Assembly: GCA_963828405.1 (NCBI GenBank)
Contig: CAWHEG010000031.1
Span: 2,914,001-2,978,000, forward strand
DNA: 64,000 nt
Direction of reading: 5' to 3'
Origin: JANMJD01 sp963828405
GTDB taxonomy: Bacteria; Actinomycetota; Acidimicrobiia; Acidimicrobiales; Ilumatobacteraceae
In this document: positions 11,603 through 20,068 of the stretch, in pieces
Numbering within the stretch: the stretch's first letter is position 1
How the letters are laid out: each line of letters starts with the position of its first letter
Translations under genes and position numbers: made by a program
Notes under the pieces: model-generated
Databases searched by the model: none
What the model saw: the letters and a program-made list of their open reading frames with translations, nothing else
Told to the model about the DNA's origin: nothing

Positions 11603-12130
11603 ATGGCGTACGAGATCCGCACCTACGGCGACCCCGTGCTCAAGGCCAAGGCCGCCACCGTCGCCGAGATCGACGGCAAGGTCGCCCGGCTCGTCGACGA
11701 CATGTTCGCCACGCTCTACGGTTCCGAGACCGGCATCGGGTTGGCCGCCCCCCAGGTGGGCGTGCAGAAGAAGATCTTCGTGTGGGACATGGGTGACGAG
11801 CCACTGGTCGTGATCAACCCGGTGATCGCCGAGTCGAGCGGTGAGTGGGCCTACGACGAGGGCTGCCTGTCGATCCCCGGGCTCTACGTCGAGATGGTGC
11901 GCCCCAAGGAGGTGCTGATGACGGGCTGGTCGCTCGACGGCGAGGAGATCTCCTTCGAGGCCGACGAGCTCGCCGCCCGCCTGTTCCAGCACGAGATCGA
12001 CCACCTCGACGGCATCCTGATGTTCGATCGGATGACGCCCGAGCAGCGCCGCGAGGCGCTCGGCGAGTACCGCCGCCTGCACGAGGCGCCCCCCGAGCCG
12101 GTCAGGCCACGGCGGTTGCGCCTGAAGTGA
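11603..12130 (+). CDS. def: Peptide deformylase
   Basis: Removes the formyl group from nascent proteins. 175 aa. All three metal-site motifs are visible: GIGLAAPQVG (44-53), EGCLS with the ligand Cys at 88, and HEIDH with ligands His130 and His134 and catalytic Glu131. It is translationally coupled to fmt (GTGA overlap), which places formylation and deformylation in one operon. Confidence 0.97.
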   Translation: MAYEIRTYGDPVLKAKAATVAEIDGKVARLVDDMFATLYGSETGIGLAAPQVGVQKKIFVWDMGDEPLVVINPVIAESSGEWAYDEGCLSIPGLYVEMVRPKEVLMTGWSLDGEEISFEADELAARLFQHEIDHLDGILMFDRMTPEQRREALGEYRRLHEAPPEPVRPRRLRLK

Positions 12131-13065
12131 CCGACGCTGCGGTGGTGCTGCCCCCGGCGCCGGCCCACCCCCACCGGCTCGTCTACCTCGGCACGCCGGA
12201 GATGGCCGTGGCGCCGCTCGAGGCGCTGCTCGCCGCACGATTCGAGGTCGCCCTGGTGGTCTCGCGCGTCGACAAGCGCCGAGGGCGGGGGAGTGAGCTG
12301 ACACCGAGCCCGGTCAAGGCCGCGGCGCGGCGACTCGGCCTGACGGTGAGCCAACGGGTCGACGACGTGCTCGGCGTCGGAGCCGACCTCGGGGTGGTCG
12401 TCGCCTTCGGCCAGCTGATCCGCCCCCACGTGCTCGCCGGGCTGCCGATGGTCAACCTGCACTTCTCGCTCCTGCCCCGCTGGCGCGGCGCCGCTCCGGT
12501 CGAACGGGCGATCCTCGCCGGCGACGCGCAGACCGGGGTATGCCTGATGCGCGTCGAGGAGGGGCTCGACACCGGCGGCGTGTACGCCCGGGCCACGGTG
12601 CCGATCGGCGAACGGTCGGCCGACGAGCTGCGTGCCGAACTGGTCACCGTCGGCACGGCCCTGCTCGTCGACACGCTGCGCAACGGGCTCGGCTCCCCAG
12701 TCGAGCAGGTCGGCGAGCCGGTCTACGCCCACAGGATCGCCGCGGCCGAGATGCGCATCGACTGGAATCGCCCGGCGGGTGAACTGGCCCGCCTCGTGCG
12801 GCTCGGCCAGGCCTGGACGACGTTCCGCGGCCGCCGCCTGAAGGTCCTCGTCGCCACCGTCGAGTCGGGTGGAGGGCCGGCCGTCGGTGAACCCGACTCC
12901 CTGGCGTCGGCGGGCGCACCGGGCACGATCGTCGGCCAGACGGTGGCGGCGGCACCGGGCGCGCTGCGGCTGGTGACGGTGCAGCCCGAGGGGCGCTCGG
13001 CGATGGCTGCCGAAGCATGGCTGAACGGCTCCCGCCCCGCACCGGGCGACCGCCTCGGCTCCTGA
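12127..13065 (+). CDS. fmt: Methionyl-tRNA formyltransferase
   Basis: Formylates initiator Met-tRNA with 10-formyl-THF. 312 aa. Seen: VYLGTPEMAV at the N-terminus, LGVVVAFGQLI, and the catalytic NLHFSLLPRWRGAAPVERA. The C-terminal OB-type domain follows from about residue 205. The GTG start overlaps the def stop by 4 bp. Confidence 0.95.
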   Translation: MTDAAVVLPPAPAHPHRLVYLGTPEMAVAPLEALLAARFEVALVVSRVDKRRGRGSELTPSPVKAAARRLGLTVSQRVDDVLGVGADLGVVVAFGQLIRPHVLAGLPMVNLHFSLLPRWRGAAPVERAILAGDAQTGVCLMRVEEGLDTGGVYARATVPIGERSADELRAELVTVGTALLVDTLRNGLGSPVEQVGEPVYAHRIAAAEMRIDWNRPAGELARLVRLGQAWTTFRGRRLKVLVATVESGGGPAVGEPDSLASAGAPGTIVGQTVAAAPGALRLVTVQPEGRSAMAAEAWLNGSRPAPGDRLGS

Positions 13066-13129
13066 CCGTGACGTTGTCGGTGCCACGCACCGAAACCGTC
13101 GGGTGGGGCCGACAACCTCGAGGCGGCGC

Positions 13130-13135
13130 TACGGT
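13130..13135 (+). promoter_or_regulatory. -10 element of the MogA/MoaB-type gene
   Basis: TACGGT is followed by 7 bp and the ATG at 13143, giving a leaderless start. The 77-bp gap after fmt shows no ribosome binding site, which supports this reading. Confidence 0.6.
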
Positions 13136-13142
13136 GGGATCG

Positions 13143-13628
13143 ATGTCCACCGAGGAACGGCCCCTGCAGGCGCAGGTGCTCACCGTGTCCGACGGGGTGG
13201 TCCACGGCACTCGTGAGGATCGCAGCGGCGCGGCGTTGGTCGAGCAGCTGGCCGCGGCGGGCTTCGCGGTCACCGCCCACCGGGTCGTGGCCGACGGCAC
13301 CGACGAGGTGGCGGCGGTCCTCGCCGAGATGGCCGAGGGGTTCGCCGGCGTGATCGTGTCGACCGGGGGCACCGGGTTCGCGCCGCGCGATCAGACGCCG
13401 GAAGGCACCCGGGCGGTGATCGAGCGCGACGCCCCCGGTCTCGCCGAGGCGATGCGCCTCGTCAGCCCGCTCGGCCGCCTGTCGCGCGGTGTCGCCGGCA
13501 TCCGCGGGATGGCGATCATCTGCAACACGCCAGGCTCGCCGAAGGGTTGCGTCGAGCAGCTCGCCGCCGTGCTCGACATCCTGCCGCACGCCCTGCGATT
13601 GCTCCACCAGACGCCCACGCAGCACTGA
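13143..13628 (+). CDS. MogA/MoaB-type molybdopterin adenylyltransferase family protein
   Basis: 161 aa, one MoCF-binding domain. The molybdopterin-binding VSTGGTGFAPRDQTPEGT and the later NTPGSPKGCVEQL are typical of MogA/MoaB. Family members adenylylate molybdopterin during molybdenum cofactor synthesis. No other cofactor gene is nearby, so its membership of a working pathway is inferred. It is transcribed alone from a leaderless promoter and converges on the ABC operon. Confidence 0.85.
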   Translation: MSTEERPLQAQVLTVSDGVVHGTREDRSGAALVEQLAAAGFAVTAHRVVADGTDEVAAVLAEMAEGFAGVIVSTGGTGFAPRDQTPEGTRAVIERDAPGLAEAMRLVSPLGRLSRGVAGIRGMAIICNTPGSPKGCVEQLAAVLDILPHALRLLHQTPTQH

Positions 13629-13660
13629 CTGCTCCCGGCCCACATCCGGCGGGCCGCCAA

Positions 13661-13685
13661 CCGGCGACCCACCGTTCGTCGCCGG
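13661..13685. terminator. Hairpin between convergent genes
   Basis: Perfect 8-bp inverted repeat (CCGGCGAC / GTCGCCGG) with a 9-base loop, in the 77-bp gap where the MogA-type gene and the ABC ATPase gene end towards each other. There is no T-tract on either side, so termination is only a possibility. Confidence 0.35.
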
Positions 13686-13705
13686 GGTCACCGTCACCGC
13701 ACGGG

Positions 13706-14476
13706 TCAGTCGACCGTCTTGGCTCCGGTCATGATGGCAACGGCGTCGGACATCGAGTGTGAATCGGGCGTCACCACTGCGGCGCGACGGCCGAGGCGTT
13801 GAATGTGGATTCGGTCGGCCACCTCGAACACGTGCGGCATGTTGTGGCTGATCAGGATGACCGGCAGCCCGCGGGTGCGGAGGTCGCGGATCATCTGCAA
13901 CACCTGGCCCGACTCGCGCACGCCGAGGGCTGCCGTGGGCTCGTCGAGGATGATGACCTTGCTGCCGAACGCGGCGGCGCGGGCGACGGCGACGGCCTGG
14001 CGCTGACCGCCGGACAGGCTCTCCACCGGCTGGGAGATGTCCTGGAGGGTGCCGATACCCAGCGCGTCGAGGGCGACCTTGGCGTCACGTTTCATGCCCG
14101 CCTTGTCGATCACGCGCAGGACCGAGCCAAGTGGACCCCGCTTGCGGCGCTCCCGGCCGAGGAACATGTTGGTGGCGATGTCGAGCGCCGGCGCGACGGC
14201 CAGTGTCTGGTAGACCGTCTCGATCCCCGCCGTCTGGGCGTCCTGGGGTCGCTTGAAGTGGACCTCGCGACCGTCGAGGGTGATCGTGCCCGAGTCGGCG
14301 ACCATCGCGCCCGACAGGCACTTGATCAGCGACGACTTCCCGGCGCCGTTGTCGCCGATCACGGCGAGCACCTCGCCCGGGTACAGCTCGAAGTCGGTGT
14401 TCTCCAGCGCAGTGACTCGGCCGAAGCGCTTGGTGAGGCCTGTGGCGGCGAGGACGGGCTGCATGCTGCTCTCCAT
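13706..14476 (-). CDS. frcA: Sugar ABC transporter ATPase, FrcA-type
   Basis: Energises sugar import. 256 aa with a single nucleotide-binding domain, like FrcA and unlike the duplicated RbsA. Walker A GDNGAGKSS, signature LSGGQRQAVAVARAAAFGSK, Walker B VIILDEPTAALG. Its start shares bases with the permease stop (TGATG), so it is coupled and last in the operon. The closest family by eye is the rhizobial fructose-type FrcBCA system. Substrate is inferred only. Confidence 0.9.
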   Translation of the reverse strand: MESSMQPVLAATGLTKRFGRVTALENTDFELYPGEVLAVIGDNGAGKSSLIKCLSGAMVADSGTITLDGREVHFKRPQDAQTAGIETVYQTLAVAPALDIATNMFLGRERRKRGPLGSVLRVIDKAGMKRDAKVALDALGIGTLQDISQPVESLSGGQRQAVAVARAAAFGSKVIILDEPTAALGVRESGQVLQMIRDLRTRGLPVILISHNMPHVFEVADRIHIQRLGRRAAVVTPDSHSMSDAVAIMTGAKTVD

Positions 14477-15507
14477 CACTTCGCCACCCGCCGGATCCAC
14501 TGGTCGAGGCCGACGGCGACGAGGATCAGCGCCCCGATGGCGAAGTTCTGCCAGTAGGCGTTGACCTCGGCGAGTTTCAGGCCCTGGCGGAACACGATGA
14601 CGATCAGCGCTCCGACGAACGTCCCGGACAGCCGCCCGCGGCCACCGAACAGGCTGGTACCGCCGATGACGACCGCAGTGATCGACTCGAGGTTGATGTC
14701 GCTGGCCGCGTTGGCGCTGGCCGCGCCCGAGCGGCCGATCTGCACCCATGCTCCGAGGGCGTACACCAAGCCGGCGACCATGTACACGCTGACCAGCACC
14801 CTGTTGACGTCGATGCCGGCGAGGCGGGCGGCCTCCTTGTCGTCGCCGGTCGCGTACACATGACGCCCCCACGCCGTGTTGGCCATGACCAGCGCGAACG
14901 CGACGTAGAGGAGCACGGCGAGCACGACGTTGTAGTTGACCTGAACGCCGAAGACCTTGAAGGTGTTGCCGAGCCAGAGAAGCGTCCGGGGCATCTTGGT
15001 GCCCGGCAGCGTCTGCGCCTTGGAGTACACCAGCCCGATCGATTGGAAGATGTAGAAGGTGCCGAGCGTGACGATGAACGGCGGCAACCCGATTCTGGTC
15101 ACGATGCCACCGTGGATGGCACCGAGCGCGATTCCCACCACGGCCCCGGCGAGCAGTGCGTTGCTCCCGGTCCAGCCGTGATCGATCGCCAGCTTGGCGA
15201 CGATCAGGTGGACGAGAATCATCGCCGTCCCGACGGCCAGGTCGATGCCGGCGGTGATCACGATCAGTGTCTGGCCGATGGCGAGCACGGCGAGCACGGC
15301 GACCTGTTGCAGCATGATCCCGATGTTGAGCGAGGATGCGAAACGGCCGTTCTTCGCCCAGAACGCCAGGCAGGCGACGACGAGCACGACCAGTGGGCTG
15401 ATCACCGGGTAGCGGTGCAGCAGCCGCTGGATCGAGGCCAACAGGCCCCTTCGCTGCGTGAACGCCTCGACGGCGTCGGCGGGCGCCGGAACGGTCGCCT
15501 CCATCAT
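14476..15507 (-). CDS. frcC: Sugar ABC transporter permease, FrcC/RbsC-type
   Basis: Membrane channel of the importer, BPD_transp_2 family, about 343 aa with roughly 8-10 hydrophobic segments (from LVVLVVACLAFWA to GALILVAVGL). Diagnostic stretches are LAIGQTLIVITAGIDLAVG near the N-terminus and GGTSLFGGRGRLSGTFVGAL near the C-terminus. Two ATGs in tandem (15507, 15504) lie just after a G-run; a TTG at 15516 is less likely. It lies between the binding-protein gene and the ATPase gene. Confidence 0.9.
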   Translation of the reverse strand: MMEATVPAPADAVEAFTQRRGLLASIQRLLHRYPVISPLVVLVVACLAFWAKNGRFASSLNIGIMLQQVAVLAVLAIGQTLIVITAGIDLAVGTAMILVHLIVAKLAIDHGWTGSNALLAGAVVGIALGAIHGGIVTRIGLPPFIVTLGTFYIFQSIGLVYSKAQTLPGTKMPRTLLWLGNTFKVFGVQVNYNVVLAVLLYVAFALVMANTAWGRHVYATGDDKEAARLAGIDVNRVLVSVYMVAGLVYALGAWVQIGRSGAASANAASDINLESITAVVIGGTSLFGGRGRLSGTFVGALIVIVFRQGLKLAEVNAYWQNFAIGALILVAVGLDQWIRRVAK

Positions 15508-15635
15508 GTCCCCCAAAGAATGTAGTCGAAACGGAAGGGTAATCGGGAGGGGGTGGCCGGCCGAAGCCGGCCACCCCCTCCTACGCTGTCAGGACGACGA
15601 CACCGTCGCTGCCGGGGCAACGCGGTGTCGTGCGC
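15508..15635 (-). other. Gap between binding-protein and permease genes
   Basis: 128 bp with no gene. It contains a G/C-rich inverted stretch near 15547-15585 (GGGGGTGGCCGG facing CCGGCCACCCCC, 12 bp) on the operon transcript. This may be an attenuating or 3'-end-protecting hairpin that lets the binding protein be made in excess of the permease. That role is inferred. Confidence 0.45.
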
Positions 15636-17816
15636 TCATGCCGTGCCGCCCCAGCAGCTCTTCTGGCCGTCGGCGACGGAGATCGAGTCGACGCCGGCGA
15701 CCTTGGTGTCGGTGACGAGGGCGACTCCGGTGTTGAAGAAGTCGAGGCCGGTCGAGACGCTGGGCTTGGCGCCGCCTTCGGCGAGCTTCTTGATCGCCTG
15801 CATGCCCAGCGAGGCCATCTTGCCGGGGTACTGCTGGGCGGTGGCGCCGATGACGCCGGAGGCGACGAGTTCGAGTCCGGGGCTGCAGCCACCGTCGACG
15901 GAGACGATGATCACACCCGTCTCCTTGCCGGCGGCCTTGAGGGCGTCGTAGGCGCCCTGGGCGGCGGGCTCGTTGATGGTGTAGACGACGTTGACGTCGG
16001 GGTTGGCGGCGAGGCAGGTTTCCATGGCGGTCTTGCCACCATCGGCGGCGCCGTTGGTCGGCTCGTGGCAGACGACTTCGTAGTCGCCACCGGAGTAGCT
16101 GCCGGTCTTGGGCTCGTTGCCGTTGCCGGAGAGGTCTTCCTTGGCGACGATGCCCATGCCGTTGAGGAAGCCCTGGTCACGGGCGGTGTCGACGCGGACG
16201 ACCTTGTCGTTGAACAGGTCGAGCATGGCGATGGTCGCCTTCTTGCCGGCGAGTTGGCCGGCGGCCCACTTGCCGATGAGCTGGCCGGCGAGGTAGTTGT
16301 CGGTGGCGAAGGTGATGTCGACCGAGTCGGGCACGCCGGGGGGCGTGTCGAGGGCGATCACCAGCAGGCCGGCTTCGCGGGCCTTCTGGAGGGCGGGGAC
16401 CACGTCGTCGGCCGACGGGGTGATCAGGATGCCCTTGTCGCCGTTGGCGATGGCGGCCTCGATCGCGGCGATCTGGGTGTCGACGTCACCGTCCTCCTTG
16501 CCGGCGGCCACGGTGAGCTTGATACCGGAGGCGTCGGCCTCCTTCTGGGCATCGGCAGCCATCGAGACGAAGAACGGGTTCGACGTGTTCTTCAGGATCA
16601 ACGACACACCGATCTCTTCGCCGCTCGACGCGGGCGCCGCAGTGCCGCCCCAGCAGCTCTTCTGGCCGTCGGCGACGGAGATCGAGTCGACGCCGGCGAC
16701 CTTGGTGTCGGTGACGAGGGCGACTCCGGTGTTGAAGAAGTCGAGGCCGGTCGAGACGCTGGGCTTGGCGCCGCCTTCGGCGAGCTTCTTGATCGCCTGC
16801 ATGCCCAGCGAGGCCATCTTGCCGGGGTACTGCTGGGCGGTGGCGCCGATGACGCCGGAGGCGACGAGTTCGAGTCCGGGGCTGCAGCCACCGTCGACGG
16901 AGACGATGATCACACCCGTCTCCTTGCCGGCGGCCTTGAGGGCGTCGTAGGCGCCCTGGGCGGCGGGCTCGTTGATGGTGTAGACGACGTTGACGTCGGG
17001 GTTGGCGGCGAGGCAGGTTTCCATGGCGGTCTTGCCACCATCGGCGGCGCCGTTGGTCGGCTCGTGGCAGACGACTTCGTAGTCGCCACCGGAGTAGCTG
17101 CCGGTCTTGGGCTCGTTGCCGTTGCCGGAGAGGTCTTCCTTGGCGACGATGCCCATGCCGTTGAGGAAGCCCTGGTCACGGGCGGTGTCGACGCGGACGA
17201 CCTTGTCGTTGAACAGGTCGAGCATGGCGATGGTCGCCTTCTTGCCGGCGAGTTGGCCGGCGGCCCACTTGCCGATGAGCTGGCCGGCGAGGTAGTTGTC
17301 GGTGGCGAAGGTGATGTCGACCGAGTCGGGCACGCCGGGGGGCGTGTCGAGGGCGATCACCAGCAGGCCGGCTTCGCGGGCCTTCTGGAGGGCGGGGACC
17401 ACGTCGTCGGCCGACGGGGTGATCAGGATGCCCTTGTCGCCGTTGGCGATGGCGGCCTCGATCGCGGCGATCTGGGTGTCGACGTCACCGTCCTCCTTGC
17501 CGGCGGCCACGGTGAGCTTGATACCGGAGGCGTCGGCCTCCTTCTGGGCATCGGCAGCCATCGAGACGAAGAACGGGTTCGACGTGTTCTTCAGGATCAA
17601 CGACACACCGATCTCTTCGCCGCCGGTGACGGCCTCGGTGATCGCCGTGATCGCCTCGGTGACCGTCGGACCTTCTGTTCCAGCCGCAGCCTCGGTTGCT
17701 GCCGGTGCAGTGGCCTCGGACGACGGCGCCTTGTCGCTGCTGCCGCATGCTGTCGCCAACAGCACCGACATCGCGGCGAGGCCCATGCCGAGGCGCGAAC
17801 GCTTCATAACCTTCAC
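15636..17816 (-). CDS. frcB: Sugar-binding lipoprotein with two identical tandem binding domains
   Basis: Extracellular solute-binding protein of the importer (Peripla_BP_4 family). 726 aa, about twice normal. A signal peptide with lipobox-like LLATAC (Cys 24) and an Ala/Glu/Thr linker lead into two copies of a 327-residue domain, residues about 67-393 and 399-726. The copies are joined by a six-residue Ala/Pro/Ser linker. Each begins EEIGVSLILKNTSNPFFVSM and ends SCWGGTA. The two translations are identical, and the DNA copies (999 bp apart) show no difference in any line compared. The GTG at 17816 is preferred because GGGGGAG is 6 bp upstream; the ATG at 17807 is an alternative. The operon continues to frcC and frcA. 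The duplication could be real and very recent, or an assembly artefact. Confidence 0.9.
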   Translation of the reverse strand: MKVMKRSRLGMGLAAMSVLLATACGSSDKAPSSEATAPAATEAAAGTEGPTVTEAITAITEAVTGGEEIGVSLILKNTSNPFFVSMAADAQKEADASGIKLTVAAGKEDGDVDTQIAAIEAAIANGDKGILITPSADDVVPALQKAREAGLLVIALDTPPGVPDSVDITFATDNYLAGQLIGKWAAGQLAGKKATIAMLDLFNDKVVRVDTARDQGFLNGMGIVAKEDLSGNGNEPKTGSYSGGDYEVVCHEPTNGAADGGKTAMETCLAANPDVNVVYTINEPAAQGAYDALKAAGKETGVIIVSVDGGCSPGLELVASGVIGATAQQYPGKMASLGMQAIKKLAEGGAKPSVSTGLDFFNTGVALVTDTKVAGVDSISVADGQKSCWGGTAAPASSGEEIGVSLILKNTSNPFFVSMAADAQKEADASGIKLTVAAGKEDGDVDTQIAAIEAAIANGDKGILITPSADDVVPALQKAREAGLLVIALDTPPGVPDSVDITFATDNYLAGQLIGKWAAGQLAGKKATIAMLDLFNDKVVRVDTARDQGFLNGMGIVAKEDLSGNGNEPKTGSYSGGDYEVVCHEPTNGAADGGKTAMETCLAANPDVNVVYTINEPAAQGAYDALKAAGKETGVIIVSVDGGCSPGLELVASGVIGATAQQYPGKMASLGMQAIKKLAEGGAKPSVSTGLDFFNTGVALVTDTKVAGVDSISVADGQKSCWGGTA
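15643..17622. repeat. 981-bp direct repeat, two in-frame copies
   Basis: Copies at 15643-16623 and 16642-17622, separated by an 18-bp linker (period 999 bp, a multiple of three). Line-by-line comparison shows no mismatch. The boundaries coincide with the binding domain, leaving one signal peptide and one stop. Confidence 0.93.
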
Positions 17817-17840
17817 GGGATTCTCCCCCTTGGAGTGGAC

Positions 17841-17854
17841 TGACAACGTCGTCA
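17841..17854. promoter_or_regulatory. LacI-type operator, site A (weakest)
   Basis: TGACAACGTCGTCA, one base away from a perfect dyad. It lies between the frcB start and the promoter, centred 19 bp from site B. Confidence 0.6.
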
Positions 17855-17859
17855 TGGAT

Positions 17860-17873
17860 TGACAACGTTGTCT
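17860..17873. promoter_or_regulatory. LacI-type operator, site B
   Basis: TGACAACGTTGTCT, one mismatch at the end from a perfect dyad with a central CG typical of LacI-family sites. It lies just downstream of the predicted frcB start of transcription. Its centre is 32 bp from that of site C. Confidence 0.7.
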
Positions 17874-17876
17874 GGC

Positions 17877-17906
17877 ACGATAGTCATGCCTTGACAACGT
17901 TGTCAA
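17877..17906 (-). promoter_or_regulatory. Promoter of the frcBCA-type operon
   Basis: On the minus strand TTGACA (17906-17901) is followed by 18 bp and TATCGT (17882-17877). The -35 hexamer lies inside operator site C, and site B covers the expected transcription start, so repressor binding would block polymerase. Confidence 0.6.
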
Positions 17907-17908
17907 GG
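17889..17908. promoter_or_regulatory. LacI-type operator, site C (perfect 20-bp palindrome)
   Basis: CCTTGACAACGTTGTCAAGG is a perfect palindrome midway between frcB and the divergent lacI-family gene. It is the strongest of three related sites and could control both directions. Its position over the -35 element suggests repression. Confidence 0.85.
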
Positions 17909-17968
17909 CGTGTGTTGACTGTCCCGGTACGTGCACCGGCACAATCCGGTGGAAGAGACCAGCGACGG

Positions 17969-19030
17969 ATGACCATGGCACCCAACACAAACCGACGCCC
18001 GACGTTGCGAGACGTGGCGAGCCGCGCCGGTGTCAGCTTCAAGACGGTGTCGCGGGTCGTGAACGGCGAGGCGGGTGTGAGCGAGGACCTGGCCACGCGC
18101 GTGTCCGAGGCTGTTCGAGCGCTCGGATACCGGCCGGACGACCGCGCCCGTCACCTGCGCCGGAGCGGTTCGCGCAGCGGGGCGATCGGCTTCGCGATGG
18201 TCGACGTCGCCAACCCGTTCTTCTCCTCGATCCTCCGTGGTCTCGAGGAGGTGGCCCGTGAGCACGACTGCCTGGTGCTGTCGGGCAGCAGCGACGGCGA
18301 CGCGGCCCGGCAGAACCAGCTGATCGAGACGTTCATCGCCCGCCGCGTCGGCGGCCTGGTCGTCGTTCCGTCAGGCGATCAGCTGGGTCCGATCGCCTCC
18401 GAGATCGTCCATGGAACGCCGGTCGTCTTCCTCGACTGCGAACCGGGCGAACACCAGTCCGATCTGGTCCGCAGTGACCACAGGGGGGGTGCCGTAGAGA
18501 TCACCCGGCACCTGATCGCCCACGGCCACCGCGACATCGCCTTCCTCGGTGACGACGTCCGGGTGTTCTCCGCCCGCCTGCGCCTCGAAGGGTTCCGGGC
18601 GGCGATGGCCGAAGCCGGCCTGGTGGTCGGGTCCGATCGGGTGTTGACCGCGCAGCGCACGCCGGGGGAGTGGCGTGTCGTCGTCCGGTCATGGCTCGAG
18701 GCGCTCGAGGTGGCACCGTCGGCCCTGGTGACCGCACAGAACTTCGTCACGATCGGGGCGATGCAGGCGTTGCACGACCTCGGCATTCAGCAGCGCACGG
18801 CGATGATCGGGTTCGACGACATCGACCTCGGCGATGTCGTCGAACCCGGTATCTCCGTGGTCCCCCAGCGACCGCTCGATCTGGGCCGCCGCGCCGGTGA
18901 ACTGCTCTTCCGGAGACTCGACGGCTCGACCGAGCCGCCCGTGCGCCACATCGAGCACGACCCGATCATCGAACGGGGTTCGGGCGAGATCGCCGGCCCG
19001 TTCCCGGCGCACGAGCCGCGGTCGGCCTGA
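17969..19030 (+). CDS. LacI-family transcriptional regulator
   Basis: 353 aa. The N-terminal helix-turn-helix (TLRDVASRAGVSFKTVSRVV, residues 12-31) and hinge LGYRPDDRARHLRR are followed by a sugar-binding domain like that of the periplasmic proteins. It is divergent from the ABC operon across three palindromic operators. It is therefore probably the local sugar-responsive repressor and may control itself. The ATG at 17969 (or 17975) is chosen; the open frame starts inside operator C, which cannot be coding start. Confidence 0.93.
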   Translation: MTMAPNTNRRPTLRDVASRAGVSFKTVSRVVNGEAGVSEDLATRVSEAVRALGYRPDDRARHLRRSGSRSGAIGFAMVDVANPFFSSILRGLEEVAREHDCLVLSGSSDGDAARQNQLIETFIARRVGGLVVVPSGDQLGPIASEIVHGTPVVFLDCEPGEHQSDLVRSDHRGGAVEITRHLIAHGHRDIAFLGDDVRVFSARLRLEGFRAAMAEAGLVVGSDRVLTAQRTPGEWRVVVRSWLEALEVAPSALVTAQNFVTIGAMQALHDLGIQQRTAMIGFDDIDLGDVVEPGISVVPQRPLDLGRRAGELLFRRLDGSTEPPVRHIEHDPIIERGSGEIAGPFPAHEPRSA

Positions 19031-19044
19031 CGTCGATCCGGATC

Positions 19045-19058
19045 ACCGCCTCGGCGGT
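19045..19058. terminator. Small hairpin between convergent lacI-type gene and aroE
   Basis: ACCGCC tc GGCGGT in the 33-bp convergent gap, effectively a 5-bp stem closed by a CTCG tetraloop. No T-tract. Weak candidate for two-way termination. Confidence 0.3.
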
Positions 19059-19063
19059 CAGCC

Positions 19064-19918
19064 TCAGCCGAGCGCCATCGCCTCGCGCAGGGCCGACGCC
19101 ATCACGGAGCGGTCGGGGTCGACGCCCGTCCAGAGGCGGACCGCCTCGGCGGCCTGGTTGACGAGCATCCCCAGACCGTCGACGATGCGCGCCCCGCGGT
19201 CCGCAGCGGTGCGCAGGAGCAGCGTGTCGACGGGGTTGAACACCACGTCGGCGACGACCATCGCCGAGGTGATCGAGCCGGCGGCGATCGGCAGTCGTCG
19301 CGCGGGCGTGTAGAGACCGACGGAGGTGGCGTTGACCACCACACCGGTGCCGGCGGGGATCTCGTAGCCCTCGTGCAGCGCGACCGATGTCGCCCCGGTC
19401 GCCGTGGCACCCGCGATCGTCGCGGCGAGAACGTCCCCGCGTGACCGCGTGCGGTTGACGATGTCGATCCGCGCCGCCCCGGCCAGCGCCAGTTCGACCG
19501 CCACGGCCCGGGCCGCCCCTCCGGCGCCGAGCACGACCACGTGCTGGCCGACGGGGTCGACGACGTCACGTAGCGACAGCAGGAACCCGACTCCGTCGGT
19601 GTTCGTCCCGATCAGGCGGTCGTCGGGCCGGCGGATAACGCAGTTGACGGCGCCGACCAGTTCTGCACTGCGCGTCAGCCCGTCGAGGTGGGCGATGACG
19701 GTCTGCTTGTGGGGCATCGAGCAGTTGAAACCCCGGAACCCCATCGCCCGGGCCCCGGCGACGGCCGCCCCGAGATCAACCGCGGCCACCTCGAGGTTGA
19801 TGTAGCGCCAGTCGAGCCCGTGATGCCGGAACGCCGCCTCCATCACCACGCCCGTCGGATTGCCGGCGGCGGACTCCGACATCGAGCCGACCAGCGCCGG
19901 CAGGAACGAGGTACTCAT
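19064..19918 (-). CDS. aroE: Shikimate dehydrogenase
   Basis: NADP-dependent reduction of 3-dehydroshikimate. 284 aa. Seen: substrate/catalytic Lys in FNCSMPHKQTV, catalytic Asp in GTNTDGVGF, nucleotide loop VVLGAGGAARAVAVEL, and NATSVGLY. Stands alone, divergent from hisG and converging on the lacI-type gene. The quinate/shikimate dehydrogenase subfamily is not separable by eye. Confidence 0.88.
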   Translation of the reverse strand: MSTSFLPALVGSMSESAAGNPTGVVMEAAFRHHGLDWRYINLEVAAVDLGAAVAGARAMGFRGFNCSMPHKQTVIAHLDGLTRSAELVGAVNCVIRRPDDRLIGTNTDGVGFLLSLRDVVDPVGQHVVVLGAGGAARAVAVELALAGAARIDIVNRTRSRGDVLAATIAGATATGATSVALHEGYEIPAGTGVVVNATSVGLYTPARRLPIAAGSITSAMVVADVVFNPVDTLLLRTAADRGARIVDGLGMLVNQAAEAVRLWTGVDPDRSVMASALREAMALG

Positions 19919-20055
19919 CCGGCCAGTCTCGCCGCCCGTCGACACCCGTGCCCGATCGTGCCCGTGGCCGATCGCGGCGGGGCGTTCCGAGGACCCTGGC
20001 GGGCACGATGGCATGGTGCCGGCCCTCCACCCGCCGTCCCTGGACCCGCTCTCCC

Positions 20056-20061
20056 TACACT
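20056..20061 (+). promoter_or_regulatory. -10 element of hisG, leaderless
   Basis: TACACT followed by 7 bp and the GTG start at 20069. No ribosome binding site precedes the GTG. Confidence 0.6.
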
Positions 20062-20068
20062 CGACGGC

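Noticed and set aside
15630..17843. 737-codon open frame on the plus strand over the sugar-binding gene
   Set aside because: Antisense shadow: it mirrors the duplicated lipoprotein, and its Gly/Asp/Val-rich translation has no fold-like features.
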